A stretch of DNA of 25,952 bases from CAIOYC01 sp964243985 (GTDB lineage: Bacteria > Pseudomonadota > Alphaproteobacteria > Caulobacterales > Caulobacteraceae): contig CAXTHJ010000042.1 in NCBI GenBank assembly GCA_964243985.1, positions 1 to 25,952 of the forward strand, given 5' to 3'. The notes beneath the pieces were generated by a model. It was not told the DNA's origin, made no database searches, and worked only from the letters and a program-made list of their open reading frames with translations. Positions within the stretch are counted from its first letter, which is position 1; the number at the start of each line of letters is the position of its first letter. Below are positions 7,844 to 13,852 of the stretch, in pieces. A program made the position numbers and the translations under genes.

Positions 7844-8650
7844 GTGGCGACCGCTTCGACAGGCGACGGCGTTAGTCTTCGAATCCGTGGAGCGGTCGCA
7901 ACCATCGTCGTCGACCGGCAGCGCAAGCGCAATGCGTTCGGACTGGCGACCTGGGAGGCGCTTCCTCCGCTCGTCGCAGAAGCGGAACGTGATCCCACCG
8001 TGGGGCTGGTTGTCGTGCGCGGAGCCGGCCGGCATTTCGGCGCCGGGAATGATATCTCTGAATTTGGCGCCCTGCGCGGCGACCCCGCCGCTGCGGAACG
8101 CTTCGGCGGCGCCATGGCGTTGGCCATGCAGTCGGTCGAAGCCGCCTCCAAGCCCGTCATCATGGCGATCGAAGGAAGCTGCTACGGCGCGGCCGTCGCG
8201 CTGGCGCTCACAGGGGATCTGCGGATTGCCGCAGATGACGCCCAGTTCGCGATCACGCCCGCTAAGTTAGGCGCGCTGTACCTTCAAAGCGATCTGCACA
8301 GACTGGTCGCAGCGATAGGCCTGGGGCAGAGCAAAAAAATGATCTACCTGGCCAATACCATCGATGCGGCGGAGGCGAGGCGCATTGGGCTGGTGGACGA
8401 ACTGGTTCCAAGCGATCGGTTCGAGGAGGAGCTTCAGCGGCGTGTTGCGGCCATCCTGGCGGGATCGGCCTTCACCATACAGCAGACGAAGGCGATGCTG
8501 CGCCAGCTTGGTCACGGACGCGCGCCGCTCGAAACCCCTGAGACCTTGGCGCAGTTTGTCGCTGCGACCCAGGGCGACGATTTCGCCGAGGGCATTTCCG
8601 CTTTCCTCGGCAAAAGAGCGCCCCAGTTCAGCAGATCGGCGGGGGATTAG
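7844..8650 (+). CDS. Crotonase (enoyl-CoA hydratase/isomerase) family protein lacking both hydratase glutamates
   Basis: The 268-residue protein has the crotonase fold markers: 'GRHFGAGNDI' (62-71, first oxyanion-hole strand), 'IEGSCYGAAVALAL' (109-122) and 'IDAAEARRIGLVDELVP' further on. By motif alignment the two catalytic glutamates of true enoyl-CoA hydratases (E144 and E164 of the rat enzyme) are replaced by A119 and P139. Plain hydration is therefore unlikely. Isomerase, dehalogenase-like, C-C hydrolase or decarboxylase chemistry on a CoA thioester is more plausible. The GTG at 7844 is preferred to the TTG at 7829 because GGAGAG lies 7 bases before it. The gene sits between two TetR paralogues, tail-to-tail with the second (22-base gap). 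Confidence 0.85.
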   Translation: MATASTGDGVSLRIRGAVATIVVDRQRKRNAFGLATWEALPPLVAEAERDPTVGLVVVRGAGRHFGAGNDISEFGALRGDPAAAERFGGAMALAMQSVEAASKPVIMAIEGSCYGAAVALALTGDLRIAADDAQFAITPAKLGALYLQSDLHRLVAAIGLGQSKKMIYLANTIDAAEARRIGLVDELVPSDRFEEELQRRVAAILAGSAFTIQQTKAMLRQLGHGRAPLETPETLAQFVAATQGDDFAEGISAFLGKRAPQFSRSAGD

Positions 8651-8672
8651 CGTTCTTGGCGGCAGCCGCGCG

Positions 8673-9311
8673 TCAATCGTCCAACACGTCGGCGTTGAGT
8701 TCGTTCTCCCATCGCACACTCCGTGCTTCCGTGACGCTCATACCGAGTATGCGAAGCTGATATTCCGATGCTCGTGCCGAGACGTCCGGTCCCCCGCCGG
8801 CAAGGCGCGCGACGACGCCGGCGCGTAAAATCGCCAGATGGGCGTCGATTACAAACTCATCTAGCGGTTCGGTGAATCGGCCCTGTTCTAGTCCAAGCGC
8901 CACATCCAGGCGCATGTAGTGGGCGATCACCTCTTTTATCGATTCAAATTCGGTGAAGGCGGACACTAAGAGGCGACCCCATGAAGGCTCCGCCGCCGCT
9001 ATTTCAATAAATTGATGGGTGCCGAAGGCGACCCGCGCGGCGCCGTCTTCCAGCGACAGCCGGGTGCTGCTCATGTCGTCGTGCATGACCTGGGTGACCG
9101 CCTGACAAACGGCGGCGACGATCTCTGCCTTATCCTGAAAATAGAGGTAGAAGGTGCCGTTCGCGACTTCCGCTTCGGCGGCGATTTCGCTCACCGAAGT
9201 GGCGTTGATCCCCCGCTCCGACATCAAGCGGAGCGCGGCCTCGGTCAGCCGCGCGCGCGTGCGTGCGCGCTTCGCAATATTTGAAGAAACCCTGGACGTT
9301 CGCTCCCGCAT
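8673..9311 (-). CDS. TetR/AcrR family transcriptional regulator (paralogue 2)
   Basis: The 212-residue protein has a TetR helix-turn-helix at about 39-58 ('SVSEIAAEAEVANGTFYLYF') and a helical ligand domain resembling that of the regulator at 7144-7788. The ATG at 9311 is chosen, with AAGG 8 bases upstream. An in-frame TTG at 9347 would add 12 residues and has no better ribosome-binding site. The gene is divergent from the Dabb-matB run. A palindromic motif (9370-9383) lies in the shared 190-base promoter region, and a near copy lies at 2554-2566. The likely role is an autoregulated repressor of the rightward run and perhaps also of the decarboxylase/aldehyde dehydrogenase promoters. That regulon is inference from the motif pair. 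Confidence 0.9.
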   Translation of the reverse strand: MRERTSRVSSNIAKRARTRARLTEAALRLMSERGINATSVSEIAAEAEVANGTFYLYFQDKAEIVAAVCQAVTQVMHDDMSSTRLSLEDGAARVAFGTHQFIEIAAAEPSWGRLLVSAFTEFESIKEVIAHYMRLDVALGLEQGRFTEPLDEFVIDAHLAILRAGVVARLAGGGPDVSARASEYQLRILGMSVTEARSVRWENELNADVLDD

Positions 9312-9362
9312 CCAAGATGCCTTAGCCGATCTCCAGCGGTCGATCAATTTGTTGACGCGAGC

Positions 9363-9391
9363 TTTCGACTGAGATAGCTCTCACTTATAAA
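9363..9391 (+). promoter_or_regulatory. Candidate promoter for the Dabb-matB-dioxygenase run
   Basis: A strong -10 (TATAAA, 9386-9391, 5 of 6) lies 17 bases after a weak -35 (TTTCGA, 9363-9368). It is in the divergent region between the TetR gene and the rightward genes, about 110 bases before the Dabb start codon. The spacer holds the palindrome at 9370-9383, the classic position for repression by steric block. The transcribed leader also carries CGTCT-TTTTT-AGACG (9430-9444) and a direct repeat AGACGGC (9440-9446 and 9449-9455). Consensus matching only. Confidence 0.4.
9370..9383. promoter_or_regulatory. Operator-like motif B, TGAGATAGCTCTCA
   Basis: TGAGA-TAGC-TCTCA is an inverted repeat with 5-base arms. 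It is placed between the candidate -35 and -10 of the rightward promoter and 59 bases before the ATG of the divergent TetR gene. Its first 13 bases match the reverse complement of 2554-2566 with one difference. TetR proteins bind such short palindromes next to their own genes. The binder is inferred to be the TetR at 8673-9311, possibly also its paralogue. Confidence 0.5.
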
Positions 9392-9501
9392 ATGGGCGTT
9401 CGTCAATGTGCGCGGATCGTCTGGATAGGCGTCTTTTTTAGACGGCACAGACGGCCTGAATGCGGCGGCCAATGACACCACTAAGGGCGGAAAGGCAGTC
9501 A

Positions 9502-9789
9502 ATGGTCACTCACATTGTGATCTTCACTTGGGTTGTCGGAACCACGGTGGACCAAGTTGAAGGTCTGAGCCGAGCGCTCGCCCAAATGGCGTCGCAGATG
9601 TCGGACATCGTCACCATCAGTCACGGCGCCGATTTGCGGTTCCGAGAGGGTAACGGCGACTATGCCCTCATCGCGACCTTCGCCGATCGGGCGGGGTGGG
9701 ACGCCTATCAGGCGGATCCGCGGCACAAGGCGTTCGTGCGGGACTTTGTGACGCCGCTCCAGGCCACCCGCCTCACAATTCAGTTCTAG
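9502..9789 (+). CDS. Dabb (stress-responsive alpha/beta-barrel) domain protein
   Basis: The 95-residue protein has the ferredoxin-like Dabb fold pattern. It starts 'THIVIFTW' with H4 in the first strand and has a middle 'DYALIATFADRAGWDAY' strand-helix. It then has 'ADPRHKAFV', with the conserved histidine at 75, before a last strand. Dabb proteins include plant olivetolic acid cyclase and many dimeric bacterial proteins of unknown role, often in aromatic or polyketide gene sets. The ATG at 9502 is chosen over an in-frame upstream start at 9460 because GGCGGAAAGG (9487-9496) precedes it and the first strand then starts normally. It is the first gene of the run and lies 12 bases ahead of matB. 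It may bind or isomerise a small cyclic or keto acid intermediate; function unproven. Confidence 0.85.
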   Translation: MVTHIVIFTWVVGTTVDQVEGLSRALAQMASQMSDIVTISHGADLRFREGNGDYALIATFADRAGWDAYQADPRHKAFVRDFVTPLQATRLTIQF

Positions 9790-9801
9790 GGTTTTTCTGC
9801 G

Positions 9802-11340
9802 ATGAGCGAGGTGATGTCCGAAGTAGATCGCGATCCGAAGAACGAGAACGTCTACGCCCTGTTTGAGGCCGCGGCCGCCGCGAACGCGGAGCGGGCCTTC
9901 CTCATCGTCAAAGGCGAGACGCTGCTGACCTACGGCGCTATGCTGGCCGAGACGGAGCGCGCCGCCGCCTGGCTCGGATCGATCGGCGTGAAGCCGGGCA
10001 GCCGCGCGCTGTTGCAGGCGCATAAATCGCCGGCCGCTGTTATCCTGTATCTCGCGTGTCTGCGCGCCGGCGTCGTCTTCATCCCGCTCAACACCGCTTA
10101 TCAGGAAAGCGAGCTCGCCTATTTCCTCTCCGACTCTGATCCAGCGTTGCTGGCGGCCAGCCCCGGCCTGCCGGCGGCAACCGTCGCGTTCGACGGGAGT
10201 CGCGCCGTCATTTCGGGAGACCTCGCCGCCGCGCCCTGGGCTTCGATGAAGGGTCCGCATCCCACCGTTCGCGTCGGCCGGGATGACGCCGCCGCGATTC
10301 TCTACACGTCTGGTACGACAGGCCGGTCCAAGGGGGCGGTGCTGACCCACGGCAACCTTGGCTCCAATGTGGAGGTTCTAGGCAAGGCGTGGCGCTGGCG
10401 CGACGACGACGTGCTGTTGCACGCCCTGCCGATCTTCCACGCGCACGGCCTGTTCGTCGCCCTGCACTGTGCGCTGCTGCACGCATCGCCGATTCTCTTT
10501 CATGATCGGTTTGACGCGGCAGCGGTGGTGCGCGATCTGCCGTTCGCGACTGTGTTTATGGGGGTGCCGACCTTCTACACCCGGTTGCTGGCCGAGCCGT
10601 CGTTCGACGCGGCTCTGTGCCGCCACATCCGGGTCTTCATCAGCGGCTCCGCCCCGCTGCTCGACGCGACCTTTGAAGAGTTCAAGCAACGCACCGGCCA
10701 TACGATCCTTGAGCGATACGGCATGACCGAGGCGTTGATGATCACCTCCAATCCCTATGACGGGCCGCGTATCGCCGGGAGCGTTGGGCCCGCCTTGCCG
10801 GGGGTGTCGGTCCGCGTCATCGCCGACGACGGCCGGCCGGCGCCGCTCGGCGAGCCGGGCATCCTGGAGATCAAGGGACCGAACCTCTTTTCCGGCTATT
10901 GGCGCAATCCCGAGAAGACGGCGCAGGATCACACCCAAGACGGCTACTTCATCAGCGGCGATATCGCCACGGAGGACGACGCGGGCTTCATCCGCATCGT
11001 CGGCCGGGCGAAAGACCTCATCATCTCCGGCGGCTTCAACGTCTATCCCAAGGAGATCGAGATGGCGATCGACGCGCTGGACGGCGTCGCTGAAAGCGCC
11101 GTGATCGGTGTGGCGCATCCGGACTTCGGGGAAGGCGTCCTGGCCGTGGTGGCGCGAACACCGGGACACGATCTTCAGCCGGCCGAGATCACAGGCGCGC
11201 TGGCGACCCAGCTGGCTGCGTTCAAGCGCCCCAAGCAGGTGGTCATCGTCGATGAGCTGCCCCGCAACGCCATGGGCAAGGTGCAGAAGGCCGAACTGCG
11301 CACCCTCTACAAAGAAGCTTTCACCCACGCGCCGGCTTGA
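9802..11340 (+). CDS. matB: Malonyl-CoA synthetase (MatB-like AMP-forming acyl-CoA ligase)
   Basis: The 512-residue protein has the ANL-superfamily core motifs: phosphate loop 'YTSGTTGRSKG' (168-178), 'RYGMTE' (305-310), 'SGDIA' (385-389), the hinge 'GRAKD' (401-405) and catalytic K493 in 'PRNAMGKVQK'. Malonyl/methylmalonyl-CoA synthetase traits are strong: 'LPIFHAHGLFVALH' (209-222), 'MGVPTFYTRLL' (253-263), 'MITSNPYDG' (313-321) and 'GFNVYPKEIE' (411-420), as in Rhodopseudomonas palustris MatB. The reaction is malonate or methylmalonate + CoA + ATP giving the CoA ester. No malonyl-CoA decarboxylase or malonate carrier lies nearby. The ligase may therefore activate a short dicarboxylate released by ring cleavage; that is inference. 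ATG at 9802 is used, with 9814 as an alternative. Confidence 0.85.
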   Translation: MSEVMSEVDRDPKNENVYALFEAAAAANAERAFLIVKGETLLTYGAMLAETERAAAWLGSIGVKPGSRALLQAHKSPAAVILYLACLRAGVVFIPLNTAYQESELAYFLSDSDPALLAASPGLPAATVAFDGSRAVISGDLAAAPWASMKGPHPTVRVGRDDAAAILYTSGTTGRSKGAVLTHGNLGSNVEVLGKAWRWRDDDVLLHALPIFHAHGLFVALHCALLHASPILFHDRFDAAAVVRDLPFATVFMGVPTFYTRLLAEPSFDAALCRHIRVFISGSAPLLDATFEEFKQRTGHTILERYGMTEALMITSNPYDGPRIAGSVGPALPGVSVRVIADDGRPAPLGEPGILEIKGPNLFSGYWRNPEKTAQDHTQDGYFISGDIATEDDAGFIRIVGRAKDLIISGGFNVYPKEIEMAIDALDGVAESAVIGVAHPDFGEGVLAVVARTPGHDLQPAEITGALATQLAAFKRPKQVVIVDELPRNAMGKVQKAELRTLYKEAFTHAPA

Positions 11341-11366
11341 ATAACCGCGACGTTCTGGAGACCAAG

Positions 11367-12296
11367 ATGCAACTTCCCAAACCCGTCTATAAACCGGCCT
11401 TCAATGTGACCCGCGCCAGCCACCTAGTGTCGCGGGTGCGCGATCTTGAGGCCAGCCGCGCCTTCTACTGCGGCCTCCTGGGCCTGGTGGTCAGCGACGA
11501 GAACGCGACCACGCTCTGGCTGCGGGGGCTGGAGGAGTCCTGCCATCACAGCCTGGTGCTGAAAAAGGGCGAGCCGTCCGTTGAACGGGTGGGGATGCGC
11601 GTACTCACCGAGGAAGACCTCGATCTGCTGCAGGCTCATTTCGAGGCGGCCGGTTTCCCCACCAAGTGGGTAGAGGTGGAGTTTCAGGGCCGCACCCTCC
11701 ACACCACCGATCCGGCGGGGACGCCGCTGGAGTTCTGCGCCACCATGCAGACCCGCGAGCGCCTGTTCATCCATGCCGACCGCTACCACGGCGCCTGCGC
11801 TCTGCGGCTCGATCACTTCCAGATCGTCACGCCGAAGGTGCGCGAGAGCCTGGATTTCTACAACGGCATGGGGTTCCGGCTATCCGAATACGTCATGAAG
11901 GACGGCAATCTGGAGATGATCTTCCTGCAGCGGAAGGGCAATCCCCACGACATCGTGTTCGCCAACCGCGAGGGACCGCGCCTGCACCACTGCGCCTACC
12001 AAGTGCCCGAAACCCACCATCTGATGCACGTCTGCGACCTGTTCGTGGTCGGCGACAAGGAAGGCCAGGTGGAGTTTGGGCCCGCGCGCCACTTCAGCCC
12101 GGGCCTCGCCCGGTTCCTGTACCTGCGCGACCCCGACGGGCACCGGGTCGAACTGTTCCCAAGCCATTACCATACCATCGACATCGAAGATGAGCCGGTG
12201 GAGTGGGAGGCCCCCGGCTTCAAGGTGGGCGGCTGGATCGTTCCGCCCGATCGCTGGTGGAACGACACTATGGCCTTCGTCGAAACCGGCCGCTGA
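11367..12296 (+). CDS. Extradiol ring-cleavage dioxygenase, homoprotocatechuate 2,3-dioxygenase-like (VOC superfamily)
   Basis: The 309-residue protein has two vicinal-oxygen-chelate modules (about 15-130 and 145-275), as in type I extradiol dioxygenases. The metal triad is H150 ('LDHFQ'), H208 ('LHHCAY') and E262 ('HRVELF'). H194, H242 and Y252 sit where homoprotocatechuate 2,3-dioxygenase has its second-sphere catalytic residues (H200, H248, Y257), with matching spacing. The C-terminal tail ('SHYHTIDIEDEPVEW') also resembles that enzyme. It would insert O2 next to a catechol-type diol, giving a muconate semialdehyde. The ATG at 11367 has GGAG 6 bases upstream; the TTG at 11337 inside matB is less likely. 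An FAH-family enzyme gene follows 15 bases later, as in meta-cleavage operons. The exact catechol is unknown. Confidence 0.9.
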   Translation: MQLPKPVYKPAFNVTRASHLVSRVRDLEASRAFYCGLLGLVVSDENATTLWLRGLEESCHHSLVLKKGEPSVERVGMRVLTEEDLDLLQAHFEAAGFPTKWVEVEFQGRTLHTTDPAGTPLEFCATMQTRERLFIHADRYHGACALRLDHFQIVTPKVRESLDFYNGMGFRLSEYVMKDGNLEMIFLQRKGNPHDIVFANREGPRLHHCAYQVPETHHLMHVCDLFVVGDKEGQVEFGPARHFSPGLARFLYLRDPDGHRVELFPSHYHTIDIEDEPVEWEAPGFKVGGWIVPPDRWWNDTMAFVETGR

Positions 12297-12311
12297 TCTG
12301 GAGGTCTCGTC

Positions 12312-13139
12312 ATGCGAATTGTAACCTTTTCCAACAGCGGCGGCGTTCAGCACGGCGTGCGCACCGGCGATCGGATCCGGGTCTACCCCACGGCGACCTC
12401 CGCCGTGGATCTCGCGGTGAACTTCGCCGGCCATGCGGCGGGCGAGCAGATCGAGGTTTCCGAGATCACGCTGCTCGCTCCCGTGCCCCGACCGGGCAAG
12501 GTGATCTGCATCGGGCTGAACTACCGCGCGCATGCCGAGGAGGGCGGCAACGCCCTGCCCGATTATCCGGCCATCTTCCTGCGGGGCGCCACATCGCTGG
12601 TGGGTCCGGACGCGCCGATCATTCTGCCCGAGTGTTCGGACAAGCTCGACTTCGAGGCTGAACTCGCAGTCGTCATCGGCAAGACCGCGACCAGTGTGCG
12701 CGAGAACCCGCTCGACTTCGTCGCGGGCTATTGCTGCTTCAACGACGGCACGATCCGGGACTATCAGCGCAAGACCAGCCAATGGACGGTGGGAAAGAAT
12801 TTCGACCTGACCGGCTCGTTCAGCGCCGACCTGGTGACGCCGGACGAGTTGCCGCCCGGCGCCGCGGGCCTGCGTATCCAGTCTCGGGTCAATGGCGAGA
12901 TCATGCAGGACAGCAGCACCGGTGACCTGATCTTTGACGTCGCCACCCTGATCACGACGCTGTCGGAAGCGATGACGCTGGAGCCGGGAGACGTGATCGC
13001 GACCGGGACCCCGTCCGGCGTCGGCTATGCGCGAAAGCCGCCGTATTTCCTGAAAGAGGGCGACCGGCTGGAGATCGAAATCGAGAAGATCGGCACGGCG
13101 GACAATCTCATCGCCAGGCGAAACGGAACGCAGGCGTGA
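12312..13139 (+). CDS. Fumarylacetoacetate hydrolase (FAH) family protein
   Basis: The 275-residue protein has a short N-terminal domain (about 1-58) and an FAH catalytic domain with 'GLNYRAHAEE' (68-77). Metal ligands E115 and E117 are in 'DFEAELAVVIG', D145 in 'FNDGTIRDYQ', and 'GTPSGVGYARKPP' comes near the end. Members hydrolyse C-C bonds of 1,3-diketo acids or isomerise and decarboxylate meta-cleavage products (HpaG, 2-hydroxyhepta-2,4-dienedioate isomerase). Following an HPCD-like dioxygenase, a role on the ring-fission product is likely, as isomerase/decarboxylase or C-C hydrolase. The ATG at 12312 is preceded by GGAGG at 12300-12304. Cytoplasmic and Mg2+/Mn2+-dependent by family knowledge. 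Confidence 0.9.
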   Translation: MRIVTFSNSGGVQHGVRTGDRIRVYPTATSAVDLAVNFAGHAAGEQIEVSEITLLAPVPRPGKVICIGLNYRAHAEEGGNALPDYPAIFLRGATSLVGPDAPIILPECSDKLDFEAELAVVIGKTATSVRENPLDFVAGYCCFNDGTIRDYQRKTSQWTVGKNFDLTGSFSADLVTPDELPPGAAGLRIQSRVNGEIMQDSSTGDLIFDVATLITTLSEAMTLEPGDVIATGTPSGVGYARKPPYFLKEGDRLEIEIEKIGTADNLIARRNGTQA

Positions 13140-13176
13140 GCGATCAACCCGTTCGAGCTTGTTTCGGAGTGATGTC

Positions 13177-13764
13177 TTGACCCGCTCGCCCTATCGACTG
13201 CTCGGCATTTCCGGCAGCCTCCGCACCCACGCCTTTTCGACGGCGGTGCTGGAGGCGTTGGCCGAAGCGACCGCGGCCCATGCGGAGTACGACTACGCCG
13301 ACATCGGCGCGCTGCCGCACTTCAACCAGGACCTCTACGTCGATCCATTGCCAGCGGCGGTGGAGCGTTTCCGCAGCCAGATCACCGCAGCGGACGGCCT
13401 CGTTATCTCGTCGTCGGAATACAATCACGGCATTCCGGGCGTGCTGAAGAATGCGCTGGATTGGGCGTCGCGGCCGCACAACCACTCTCCGCTGCGCGGC
13501 AAGCCGGTCCTGATCGTCACGTCCTCTCCCGCCTTCACCGGCGGCGCCCGGGCGCAATATCAGATCCGGGAGACGGTGGTCTCGATGCTGGCTCGTCCGG
13601 TCAGCACGCCCGAGATCGTCATCGGCGGTGTCGGCGCAAAGATCATCGATGGTCGCTTTCACGACTCGGTGACCGTCGAGTTCGCACTGAACGGCTTCAC
13701 AGCGATGTTCGAGGAGATCACGCGCCAGCAGCACGGCGGCGCCTCTACGCTCAACGCGCGTTAG
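13177..13764 (+). CDS. NAD(P)H-dependent FMN reductase family flavoprotein
   Basis: The 195-residue protein has a flavodoxin-like fold. The N-terminal phosphate-binding loop is 'GISGSLRTHAFS' (10-21), and the flavin-contact signature 'EYNHGIPGVLKNALDW' (81-96) is typical of the NADPH-dependent FMN reductase/ChrR/azoreductase group. These enzymes use NAD(P)H to reduce FMN, quinones or other acceptors. A TTG start at 13177 is chosen because GGAG (13167-13170) lies 7 bases before it and the protein then begins right before the first strand. The TTG at 13159 has no ribosome-binding site, and the ATG at 13172 reads into a stop. It could supply reduced flavin or keep quinones reduced around the extradiol enzyme; the partner is not evident. 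Confidence 0.87.
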   Translation: MTRSPYRLLGISGSLRTHAFSTAVLEALAEATAAHAEYDYADIGALPHFNQDLYVDPLPAAVERFRSQITAADGLVISSSEYNHGIPGVLKNALDWASRPHNHSPLRGKPVLIVTSSPAFTGGARAQYQIRETVVSMLARPVSTPEIVIGGVGAKIIDGRFHDSVTVEFALNGFTAMFEEITRQQHGGASTLNAR

Positions 13765-13806
13765 GTTTAAAGCCTCGACGACGTCCAAGGCCGCCGAGAA
13801 TCAATC

Positions 13807-13831
13807 TGCCGACGACCCTGTCGCATCGGCA
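13807..13831. repeat. Interrupted hairpin/inverted repeat upstream of the CocE-like hydrolase
   Basis: TGCCGACGAC-CCT-GTCG-(CA bulge)-TCGGCA can pair with 10 base pairs and one 2-base bulge. Seven A residues (13831-13837) overlap and follow its end on the + strand, so it is not a rightward terminator. It lies in the 88-base gap between the flavoprotein and the hydrolase, just upstream of the GAAGGA ribosome-binding site (13841-13846). It could be an operator, an mRNA structure or chance. Confidence 0.35.
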
Positions 13832-13852
13832 AAAAAATTGGAAGGAACGCCC

